Assembly: GCA_019425655.1 (NCBI GenBank)
Contig: NQWY01003377.1
Coordinates: 1 to 21,492 of the forward strand
Length of the DNA: 21,492 nt
Direction of reading: 5' to 3'
From: Rhizophagus prolifer
Taxonomy: Eukaryota; Glomeromycota; Glomeromycetes; Glomerales; Glomeraceae
The position numbers and the translations under genes were made by a program. Of this stretch, positions 1 through 10,700 are shown piece after piece (position 1 is the stretch's first letter; every line of letters starts with the position of its first letter). Under the pieces are notes generated by a model. That model made no database searches, was not told the origin of the DNA, and saw only the letters and a list, made by a program, of their open reading frames with translations.

Positions 1-803
1 TGAGGACAAAGATTTCCTTGAAATTACAAGGACAAAAATGTCCTTGAAAATTTGAGGACAAAGATTTCCTTGAAATTATGAGGACAAAATGTCCTCAAAA
101 TTATGAGGACAAAGATGTTCTTAAAATTATGAGGACAAAGATGTTCTTAAAATTATGAGGACAAAGATGTCCTTGAAATTATGAGGACAAAGATGTCCTT
201 GAAATTTTGAGGACAAAAATGTCCTTGAAATTACGAGGGCAAAGATGTCCTTGAAATTTTGAGGACAAAGATTTCCTTGAAATTACAAGGACAAAGATGT
301 CCTTGAAATTTTGAGGACAAAGATTTCCTTGAAATTTTGAGGACAAAGATTTCCTTGAAATTACAAGGACAAAAATGTCCTTGAAAATTTGAGGACAAAG
401 ATTTCCTTGAAATTATGAGGACAAAATGTCCTCAAAATTATGAGGACAAAGATGTTCTTAAAATTATGAGGACAAAGATGTTCTTAAAATTATGAGGACA
501 AAGATGTCCTTGAAATTATGAGGACAAAGATGTCCTTGAAATTTTGAGGACAAAAATGTCCTTGAAATTACGAGGGCAAAGATGTCCTTGAAATTTTGAG
601 GACAAAGATTTCCTTGAAATTACAAGGACAAAGATGTCCTTGAAATTTTGAGGACAAAGATTTCCTTGAAATTTTGAGGACAAAGATTTCCTTGAAATTA
701 CAAGGACAAAAATGTCCTTGAAAATTTGAGGACAAAGATTTCCTTGAAATTATGAGGACAAAATGTCCTCAAAACTATAAGGACAAAAATGTCCTCAAAA
801 TTA
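1..803. repeat. 26-bp tandem array with 337-bp higher-order unit
   Basis: The array is built from contiguous 26-bp units of the type tgaggacaaagatgtccttg plus a short AT tail. Thirteen units (twelve of 26 bp and one of 25 bp at 79-103) form a 337-bp block. Block 1 (1-337) and block 2 (338-674) read as identical base for base. A third block starts at 675 and matches for about 100 bp, to about 774, before diverging. Most units carry a short inverted repeat (aggaca...tgtcct), so each could form a small hairpin. The unit length is not a multiple of three and TGA recurs in frame, so it is not coding. The array touches the window edge and probably extends to the left. Two identical long blocks imply recent unequal exchange, gene-conversion-like homogenisation, or an assembly duplication. 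Confidence 0.95.
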
Positions 804-880
804 TGAAGGCAAAATTGTCCTCAGCTTTGGGAGACATTATGTTGACACTAGTTATGAGGGCAAAATTATCCGCACCTTAT
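804..880. repeat. Degenerate tail of the 26-bp array
   Basis: Decayed relatives of the unit continue past the regular array: tgaaggcaaaattgtcctca near 804 and tgagggcaaaattatccgca near 864. They are separated by unrelated bases. This is the usual picture at the old edge of a satellite, where homogenisation no longer acts. Confidence 0.7.
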
Positions 881-930
881 AAGGTCACATGATCACTGCT
901 TAATATTGACCAATAAAAACCATGGTTTCC

Positions 931-985
931 GCAGAGGATATAACCTATGCATTTGAGACATGATGGATAAGGTTATATCCTTTGC
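931..985. repeat. 15-bp inverted repeat with 25-bp loop
   Basis: The arms gcagaggatataacc (931-945) and ggttatatcctttgc (971-985) are inverted copies with one mismatch, separated by 25 bp. It could be a hairpin, a palindromic protein-binding site, or the remnant ends of a tiny non-autonomous DNA element. No target duplication or coding sequence was seen. Confidence 0.6.
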
Positions 986-1615
986 TGATCGGGTGAATGG
1001 GGTGAATTAATAGAGGTGTATGTATATTAGAATGACTTTTTACATACTGATTACTTGTAATCACAATACACTATAAAATAAAGATTTTTTTCCAATAATT
1101 AAAGCTAAGCTTTTTTAAATATGAATTGTGGGATTGTGGACCATACTGTACCTATAATTTATATCATAATATTATAGTACAAAAAATCTCCCTTTAATTT
1201 TTGGGACATTTTTACTGACTGATATGATAATTTGCCAAATAATATTAATGTAATGTGTGCATTGCATTTTGTGCAGGTGCGCAATAATAAAACCGATATT
1301 TGTAATATACCATTAAAGGTTTTACATGAATTGCATAATAAAATTGGTAAAGATACATTTATTTTCTTTTAAATTAATAAAAAATATACATATAAAATTA
1401 CATTTTTTATTATTATTTATAAAAAGAGGTAAAAATTATTGCATTGACTTAATTATCTATAAAATTAACTATTTAACATCTTTGAAAATTGGTTAAAAAA
1501 TGTACAGATGAAATTAGATTGATAATTTACTTATTAACATGACAAAATAAAATAAAAACAAAGCCTTTAATCAATTAAAACAAGAAAGTTAATTGAATTA
1601 GTGCAAAATCGTCAT
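986..1615. other. AT-rich intergenic stretch, 3' side of the corepressor gene
   Basis: I see no gene, RNA gene or further repeat here. It lies downstream of the minus-strand corepressor stop codon, so it should contain its 3' UTR and polyadenylation site. A minus-strand AATAAA (plus-strand TTTATT at 1357-1362) lies about 250 bases past the stop and is one candidate. Confidence 0.6.
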
Positions 1616-4600
1616 CTAGGACGGAGGTTCTATTTTAGGGCATAATATTGGTGATGAAAGTCGACTGTCACTCCGTTCTGACGATGATTGTTGTTGTTGA
1701 TCTCCAGAAAAAGAATTGGTAAAATTATGCGCATGCCCATGTCCCACTACATTTTGCATTCCTTGCACTGTACCAGGCATTACTATGGAAGGTCTGGTTT
1801 GTAAAATAGGATGATTATAATTTAAATCACTCATAGCTTGTGTACTACTTATTGATGATGTTGGGCGTGCGATAATATTGGAATTCATACCAGCAACTCT
1901 ATGCAACGCTTGTTGATAATGAACTTGTGATTGATGTGGTCTGACCTGGGACTGGGACTGAGGCGTCCGAGTAAATAAATGACCAGAGCGACTAGTCCCA
2001 TTAAAAGGTCTATGAATTTGCCCAACCACCATTTCATTTGTATTATAATCAGAAGACTGGTGAGTCGGGAAAGAACTTTGCTGTGAAACGTTGTTATTAT
2101 GTTGCGATGAACCTGTGGTATGATGACCTGTGTTGACTAGTGGTTGGCCAACTAATGTATTGTTATTACTTGGTAATCCCAATAGGTATTGTGAAGAATG
2201 CGAATAATATATACGAGGTACGGAATAATTGTTATTCATAAAAGTTTGTGTTGTGTTAGATGCAATGTTGTGAGAAGGAACCTGAACAGAATTCGCTATT
2301 CTATGCTGGATTTGATGTTGATGTGTTAATTGTTGAACTTGTTGATGTTGTGCCTGTTGGTGCACTTGCTGATTAGATTGTTGCTGATGCATGTATATAT
2401 TATAACCCGGTGGTCGAAAACGAGATGCCTGTTGATTTTGAGGATTCGACAAATAATGCTGCTGTTGTCGCTGTTGCTGTTCAATTTGGCGCTTCTGCGC
2501 CATTTCTCGTGCTACTATTTGATGATTCACATATTGCTCATAGTGTTGCTGTGATAAAATTTGATGGTTATTTGACCTAGCGGAAAGATGCAGCTCTGAA
2601 TTTTGTGTCATAAAATGATGTCTGGAAATATCTTGTATGTTTACGTCATTTGAAATAGTGCCAATTGTACTTTGTTTACAATCATTAACTCTTTCTGAAC
2701 CAACAACAACTTCATTTCTGTTGCTTCTCGTTTCTGATTGTTCTTCGCTAAACCAGGAATGATCACTCACGTCCGTCATATTTGTATTCGAAGGATTTAA
2801 CAAATTTAAAATGCTGCTGCTTTTTTGCACAGTTTCTGATGAAGGAGAAGTATTTGAAGACTTGTTCAACGAACTGGGCAACTCTCTTATTTGTGATTGC
2901 CTTTCAGTAGCTATGTTTATAGTATTATTTTCTACAAGAGTTGAGAAGAAGCCACCATTATAAGATAAAACTGTTTCGTCATTTTGTGAATTAATAAGTA
3001 TATCATGTTGACCTTGTGCATTATGTTTGAGAGATTCAAGTGATACATTGCCTCGTGAAGTTTGTATATTAGACTTCGTTAGTGATTGTTTTTCTTTTGA
3101 ATTCTGTATGTCATCACTTGTATTAAATGGTCTAGTTTCAACATCGTCAATGTTACTTCCTATATTTTGTTTTTCAAAATGTTTTTCATAATAATTTTTT
3201 ACTTGAACCTCAGTCTTCGATCTGATTGCGTCGGATATTTTCCTGAAATCTTTGCCGAATTCATTTAATGATTGTTCAAATTGGCTAACTTCTCTTTTGT
3301 TCCAATAAGATGATATTTTCTTTTGTGATGTAATACGATCATCGTTTGTAACTGACAACAAGGGTTTCAATTTGTCTTGGTCGGCCCTTACTTTTTGATA
3401 CAGAACCTAGTTCTTGCTGTGTTGAGGAATGTGTATTATTGTCATTAGAATTTCCTTCAAGTGACATTAGGGTAAGAACACGAGCTGCTTCATCAACACT
3501 ATCATCTTCATTAACAGAATTTTGCTTCCGAGATATCTGCCCATCAAATATGACTGGTACATTATTATCATCATCTTCATTGTCTATACTAGGTGGGCCA
3601 TGTAATACATTGCGCTTTTTCTTTATGGTTTCACCTTCTTCTTGTTGATCAGAATCCTTTGTGACTTTTTGCTTTCTTCTTGGCTTCGAGGCTCTGGTCT
3701 TTTTAGTAACAGGTAATAATGCAATTTCTTCAACAGTCTCTTGTATGTTAATATGACTTGATTCAGGATTATTAACGAATTGTTCTTGCAGTTTTGATTC
3801 GTTTGATGATACATTTCTAGTATTATGATGTTTCATCAACAAATCTGGTGTTTCTGAAGGAATTTCTTCATTAAAATCTGAATGCTTATGTAGTTCTTGT
3901 TGCTCTATCAAAGGAGGAATCGTTTCATAGCGTGATATTTCAATAGCTTTGTCAGAAGTCTCATTAGCTTCAGAAATTTCGTCAATTTTTGTCGATCCTT
4001 CATCAATATTTTCTGAAACTTTATTATTTAATATACCGGAACCACTAAAATTTATTGGGACAATGTTTTGAGAGTTATTAGGTGACGCATGGTTATTTTT
4101 CTTTGCTTTGCTATTGAGAGCGATCATGCGCTGTCCGCGACCATTCTTTGGGATTAGATCCTTCAAATTTAATTCCTTTTTATTCCGATAATAATAAATG
4201 ACACAATCATTGGCAGATTTAATTTTAAGATGTTCTGCAATTTTACCAAATTTTTTCGGAAAAGATTTGAAAAGTTCATAGAAATCTTCTCGTTCTTGAA
4301 TTGTCCAATCAATATTTATATCAACGCTAAAATCATAAAAACATTCAGGATCCGATACACATCTATTATTGTTAATGAATTTCGCTTGTTGTCTTTCTTT
4401 CGGATCTAAAATCATGGAGGGAACGTTTGCCCACGTTTGGCATTTGCGTTGTTCATCCTGGAGTATTTTCATAACTTCTTCCATTTCAGCTTCGGATCTG
4501 ACAACATCACCACGACGTCTTCCTCTATTTGTTCGAACTGGCCATCTAGCTGCAAAACCAGACGTAGAAGAATTTCCATCATTATCATCTTGTTTCATTT

Positions 4601-7405
4601 TTCCTTTCGTCTTTTGTAAAGATTCAAACTTTTGCTTCCATACATTATGAACTGTTTTCCATTCTTGTTGCAGAGCTAGTTCTTTTTGCTTAATATTCGA
4701 TTTTTGATCCTGAAAGTCTTCCATCAACATTTGACGAAGTCGATTGTAATCCAAAATGTTCTGTTGAAAAAAAGGATATTCTGCCAAATTTTTGTATATT
4801 TCATTAGTTTGTCCCCAAGATCCAAAACGAATAAATGAATCAAATGGAACATCTTCCGTTTTTTCTTTGTTCTCCGAATAAATAATTTCCCACATATTAG
4901 TTGATTTGACATTTTCTTCAAGATCATTAGTTACTTTATCATTTGCTGGAAAAATATATTCGGTAAACATACTTTCACTACTTTGAGTTAATTCATTATT
5001 AATTGTTTGTTCATTAGTGAGGGCTGACTCCATTTGTTCTACTTCAATTAATATGGCTTCTTGATGAAAATCAAAATTTACACGTTTATTCGATTTAGAT
5101 TTTCGGTTTGTACGTGCAAGGCTTTTTTCTTCAATGCGCCTTCTTTTTTGATCAAGAAGGCTTTTATAATGATCAATTTCATTTTCCACTTTCTCTATTT
5201 CTGCTCCTATAGCATTATAATCAATTTTATCATCTTCCAATTGAAATGAACCTTCGATAATATACTCAGATGAGGGAGTCGGTATATTTGTAACTTCTGA
5301 AATTACAGGTAAACTATAATTTTCATGATTTGTTAGCTCACCAATTTTACTATTAAGATCATCTTGGTGATTGTTCAAGTCTTCGTTCATTTCATGAGAT
5401 GGTACATTTAGTGATTCTTCATCATAAGTGTGATTATTACTTATGTTAAATTTGTTAGAAGCATAAATAGGTTCGTTGTCTTTTTTCGATATCTCGACAT
5501 GATATTCTATCGAATCATCAACTGTATCCGGTTCTTCCATTGATTCGAGATCATTGCTACAATTAGAAAGTTTATTTTGAGACTGTGATGGTTGTTCATC
5601 ATTTTCACCTGAACTTAAATCCATATCAGCAGTTTGATCGGTAGCCGTTTCAAAATCAACTACATCGTCTTTTAATTTTTTATGATCTCGCTCTTTCTCT
5701 TCATTTACGGCAACTATACTTCTCCAGCCTGTCCAACCTCCTTTCTCGTTACTTCCATAACCCTCATTTTTTTCATCTGCACTATTATGGGCATTCCCTG
5801 ACTCTTTGAGAGACTTTTCTTCCAAGTTAGTTTCGTCCCGGTTTGATGTTCCACTAGTATGCAGATTTTTATAACCATCTAATGATCCGGTTAAACTATG
5901 TAACATTGCCTCTTCAACCTGTTCTTTATATTGACTTATTTCATCCTCGTTCTCACTATTATTTTCAACACGTTTTTGTATCGATATTTTTAGGGGACGT
6001 TTAGATGAAATAACACGTTCCAAATCTGAGCGTTTTGGTGAAGAACCTCCTGAGTTCCCAGTGGAAGATCTAGTTTGTGGAGATAGTGATCGAGTAGATG
6101 TTTTTGTAGATCTGCTGCGATGGTGAGAAGGTGGTGGTGGTGAATTTGTTATTGATGATCTTGTAGATGGCGATGATGACCTTCTATCTCGTTGTCTCCA
6201 ATGATTATGTCTAGTAGCCATGAAATATCTACCATTTCTTTCAGATTCTCCCGATTCTCCTCTCGTTAAAGATGTTTCATATCTTGAATCATGTGGGTCG
6301 TCTCTATAGCCAGGTCCTGATGTTACGCCAGTCCTACGATAATCCCAGTCTCTTGGATACCTCTTTCTGTGATAATCTCGATCACGATAATCATAGGGAT
6401 CGTGTTGACTATCTCGTTCAAAATGTGAAATATTGCTAGTACGATACGTTCGAGTGAATAAGGACTTCTTCCACTAACCCATTCCCTTTCGTCTGGATAT
6501 CTATAAAATTCTCGAAAGCCATATTGATTACCAGGACCAGGTGAAAAATATTCTCTATGGGTAGCTGTAGGGATTGTTGGTGAACTACCTGGTTGACGAA
6601 ATCGAACATCTCTCGTAGGAATAAAACGATCGTCATATTTCGTTCGTGTCTGTAAATAAATAATTATTAATATACAAGATCATTGGATTTCCTTTGTAAA
6701 TTAAATACACTACTATCAAATTAAAAAAAGAAGAAAATCAATTAAAAACTTATCGTATTTTTAAATTACTTTGGTCACCCGGATTTTTATTTTATTTAAT
6801 TTCTATTCAATCGTAACATGAAGCTTCGAATTGAATATAAAACCTAATAAACGAAATTACATTTTTTTAAAAAAATATAAAATCCGGATAACCAAAGAAA
6901 TTTGTAAGACGCAAGAAATAAAAGGTCTAGTTACCTCACTCATCAATGAAAAGCCAATTTCCGGGGATGGAACTACATCAGGTACATTATTTCGTAACGG
7001 TATATTTCTACGTTCATTAAACGATGAAGTAGCACCACCTTGAGGTATCCTATCCATATCATCATAATCAATTGGAGATCTTTGTCTAGGCCTTGAACTC
7101 AGAGTTTGTGTTTGAGGTCGATCGTCTCTACATTATTGAGAAAGGCAATAAGTTTTATTAAGAAAAGTGTATAATTAAATAGAATAAATCACGAATAGCT
7201 TATGACAACAATCAATTGTCGATTAGCGAGCGTACCTTTCCCTAGACGGTAATCTGAATCTTTCATTACGTTGATCTCGATCCTCACGATCTCGTCTAAG
7301 AAAATAATAAATGTACATTAATAAAAAAGATTAATCTAGACAAAAAGAATGAGTAAATTACCTTAATATCCTGATGTCCTGTCCGGAAGAAGTGGTTGTT
7401 TCCAT
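1616..7405 (-). CDS. NCoR/SMRT/Snt1-type corepressor, DAD-SANT1 and SANT2
   Basis: Nuclear scaffold of a histone deacetylase corepressor complex (Set3C in yeast, NCoR/SMRT in animals). My exons are 7405-7362, 7295-7236, 7127-6935, 6649-3392 and 3351-1616, giving about 1763 aa. The ATG at 7405 follows an in-frame TGA. The N-terminus is Arg/Ser/Tyr-rich. A coiled coil lies near residues 572-610, like the TBL1-binding coil of NCoR. A fungal Snt1 motif GDVVRSEAEMEEV is followed by the DAD plus SANT1 (about residues 860-926): FINNNRCVSDPECFYD, FGKIAEHL and NDCVIYYYRNKK, matching human FINMNGLMEDP and DCVLYYYLTKK and keeping the Tyr/Lys patch that contacts inositol phosphate. SANT2 is near 1200-1245 (SSYWNKREVSQFEQ, VQVKNYYEKHF). 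The C-terminal third is Gln/His/Asn-rich. Two oddities: the frame changes by one base near 6440-6473, and the last junction needs a 40-nt intron. Family assignment is firm; exact joins are not. Confidence 0.88.
6768..6900. repeat. MITE-like inverted repeat inside corepressor intron 3
   Basis: Intron 3 (6650-6934, 285 nt) is several times longer than the other introns here. It contains two imperfect inverted arms, ctttggtcacccggatttt (from about 6769) and aaaatccggataaccaaag (to about 6897), about 90 bp apart. AAATT lies directly outside both arms and could be a target-site duplication. There is no transposase, so a small non-autonomous DNA element is the simplest reading, but a chance or structural inverted repeat is not excluded. 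Confidence 0.45.
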
Positions 7406-7711
7406 GACGTGTCAATAAAGAAAAATTTTATAATTTTCAAGATTTTTTTTGATTACGTTTCCTAATAGAGATAAGAAAGTTATACGAAAACTTATCATGT
7501 ATGGTGGTCGAAAATCTAACTGATCTACGTACGCAGCAGACGGACGTTCGGAAGGTTTTTCGGACAACAATGACTAAAGTGTCACATGGAAGTGATGTTT
7601 ATGAAACATACTCCGCCATTTCCCGAATTATCTAGATTAGATAATCGTAAAAAAAAGCATCTTTTTTTGTAACTAAAAAAAATTTTAGAGAATTATATAG
7701 AAAAAATATCA
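7406..7711. promoter_or_regulatory. Divergent promoter region, corepressor / CLU
   Basis: Only 306 bp separate the two divergent ATGs, so both 5' UTRs and both core promoters must lie here. No TATA box or named factor site could be assigned with confidence. Role inferred from position only. Confidence 0.5.
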
Positions 7712-10700
7712 ATGGATTCTAAGACAACACTTAAAGATTCGGTTAAAGAAACTGCAGAAAAGGCTGTTGAAAATGTAGTCGAAAACGTGGTAGAGGATAC
7801 TGTGATTGAACCGGAAGAGCCTCACTTTACACTTACGATCAATGTTCCACAATTACCTGGAAAAACTCAAGTTCTTGTAAGTGTGCTTTTTTGTAGGTTT
7901 ATTACATTCTCTATACTAATTCGGACATATATAGGCAAACGCAAGCGAGCTTGTACAAGAAGTTAGACAATGGCTCACTGACTCACCGGAAACATGTATA
8001 TATACTTGTTTCTCACTTCGTTATAAGGGTAAGCGCCTCGATGATTATAAGGAACTTCAAGAAGAAGGAATTACTCAAGATTGTGAATTAGATCTTATAG
8101 AAGGTATAATTATAACGAATAATTTCTATCATGCGTTTGTTATTAATAATTATTCTATTATAACGAATAGAACCTTATACGGAACGTGAAGCTCGCATTC
8201 ACATTATGCACGTTAGAGAACTACTAGTTGGCCCATTTAAACAAAACACATCATCTGTTTCTAATATTAATGGTGTGTAACAGAAGTATCTTTGTTTATC
8301 TTTTTTGTACCCACGCAAGTTATTGCTTTCTCATCTTAAATCGTTTGCAGAAAAGGCTACGAATGAACAAAACCAAAATAATGGAAAAGTCAAAGAAAAT
8401 TCTGAAACTCAAAAAACACCCTTCGCGGATTATGATTTTTCAGCACCTTCATTAGCAAAATTTGTTCCTAATAATTTTGGTAGATGTTCGATTAAGTGTT
8501 TAGACTCTTTATATCTGTCCGGTTGGAATCCTGTACCATTTGAACGTCGTCGTAGAGGTGCGAATTATGCCATCTTTGAAATTTATAAGAATGGATGCTC
8601 TATTATTAATATATTAAGTATATGAATATTCAGGTGATCTGTTGTATTTGACTACAACGACTATAGAGGGTGAAATCTTACATATTACTTCAGCAATTAA
8701 TGGATTTTTTGCCAACAAATCGACTATGAAAAATTTTGATCCAAATACTCGCTCAGACCTTAAAGTTTATCATGCTCATTCACTTGTTTCCCTTCTTCAA
8801 GCAATATCTCCATCTTTTCGTGCCAATTTTAAATCTTTGCAAGATTTTATTGCTTTACATCATCCTTTTGAGACAATCCCAGTTAATACTTGTTTCCCTG
8901 CTTATCCTTGGGTTGTTAAACAATCTAAACATATTTATGATATGGGACGTGATATGGGACGTGCAACCGAAATATATTTAAATCTAGGTACTGATGCTGT
9001 TGATTCTCTCCGTGACTGGAACGATGAATTTCAATCTCAACGCGAATATCCGCGAGTTGAATTAAAAGACCGCGTTCTACGCGAAAGACTTATTAATAAA
9101 ATACAAGCTGACTTTACTGAAAGCGCAGTGAAAGGAGCAATTGCTGTTATAAATGGCAATGTAATTCCTTTTAATCCTCGTGACCCTGAGGAGGAACATA
9201 TGTATGTTTATAATAATATATTTTTCAGTAAAGCATTTGATACAAGAGGCACATTTGCAAAACTTGGCGGAAACGATGCAGCGCATGTAGCAACTGGTAA
9301 AGATTTAGAAGGTATACGGACTGTGAATGCAACAGATGTAGAGGGATTATATACTCTTGGCTGTGTTGTAGTAGACTATAAGGGAATTAGAATTGTTGCA
9401 CAAACTATTGTTCCAGGTTTGAAAGCACCTCTTAAAAGTTTATTATTTGTGGTTATTATTTTTCTCAAATCCTTCATATAATACTCTCTTAAGGAATTTT
9501 TCGACGCCAAGACGATTCATCAATTGTATATGGGTACTTTGATAATGGACGTGATGAGCCTAGATTATGTTCTGATCCCGAATTTCATGAAATAGTTGGA
9601 AAAGCTGCAAAACCTTTACATCTTGCCGAGCACAGGTATAAAGATTTTTTTTTTTAATGTTATATCCGAAATACATTATCAGGTATTCTCGATTTTTCGT
9701 GACTTAAATGTCAAGAGATACAAATCAGTCTTCGGATATTTTTTGGCCTTGCCGTGACATGTTGGTTAATAAATTATTTCTTAATCTTAGTGTTTCCGAT
9801 TCTAAAGGGAATACTGTTAAACTTTATACCTCTCTTGAAACTAAGGTAAAAATAATGCGAATTGGTAAGTTTGGATTTAAGAATTTAAGGAAATATTTAA
9901 CTATTTGTTTATTATAGGGTTTGATGGGAGATGATGGCCGTAGATACTTGTTTGATTTGTACCGTCTCAATCCCATCGATATTGAATTCTTGGAAAATGA
10001 ATGTGAAGATAAAGAAGGAAGTAACCTTCCTCATTATCCTCATAAGTTGACGTTATTTAGACCAGAATTGATTGAGTCTTATTGGGATCATAAATCGAGA
10101 TTATGGCTTCAAGAAATAGCAACAGCTAAGCAAAAAGTAACTAAATTATTGGCCTAATAAATTAAGTATATGTTATTGTTGATTTCTATTTTTGATAGGC
10201 ATCGGAAGATTCTACTCCAGAAGAAAACTCCTTGGATAATGAGGAATTTAGTTTTGCACTAAATCCGGATGCATTTACTAATTATAAGTCGCCCGAAGGC
10301 GAAAAATGTGAAAAAACTAAAAAGATAGACGAAGAGAACGTTCGTAATGCGTCTAAGTATTTAAGGGATACGGTAATCCGAATGCTAGTAAGTGTAAAAA
10401 AAAGAAATATTCTTTAAATTTTTTTAATTTATTACCAAACAATTTGCTTATTTGTAAATTGTAGATAATAGAATTTACCACATTAGCTGTAACACCTGTT
10501 GATGGTTCTTCACTCACAACGACAATGCATCGACGTGGTATAAACATGCGTTATTTGGGTATGATCGCAAGTATTATGTATGAATCACAAGATAAAAAGC
10601 TGGATCATGTAAAAGTAAGTTATACATATATATAATTTTTCCTTTTTTCTTTTTTGGTATTTATTTAGGCGAATTATGAGTTTTATTTATTTATGGATTG

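Noticed and set aside
1-803. CRISPR-like repeat array
   Set aside because: Units are directly contiguous with no unique spacers, they vary among themselves, and the window is eukaryotic with spliceosomal introns.
2330-2554. Plus-strand ORF of 74 codons, Leu-rich
   Set aside because: It is the antisense of the Gln/His-rich corepressor tail: CAA/CAG-type codons on the minus strand read as Leu/Val-rich sequence on the plus strand.
6436-6636. Minus-strand ORF of 66 codons upstream of the 960-codon stretch
   Set aside because: It overlaps corepressor exon 4 in another frame; the neighbouring frame (KYDDRFIPTRDVRFRQPG) continues from exon 3 in phase and has the composition of the rest of the protein.
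6831-7043. Plus-strand ORF of 70 codons
   Set aside because: It spans corepressor intron 3 and antisense of exon 3; no family resemblance and no supporting start context.
8029-8034. GTAAGC as a CLU splice donor
   Set aside because: The frame continues through it with CLU_N-like sequence (YKGKRLDDYKELQEEG), and the donor at 8104 closes the phase with the next exon.
9636-9790. Extra CLU exon inside the 155-nt intron 6
   Set aside because: An open frame exists (MSRDTNQSSDIFWPC), but joining exon 6 directly to 9791 gives the expected spacing (LAEHSVSDSKGNTV), so no extra exon is needed.
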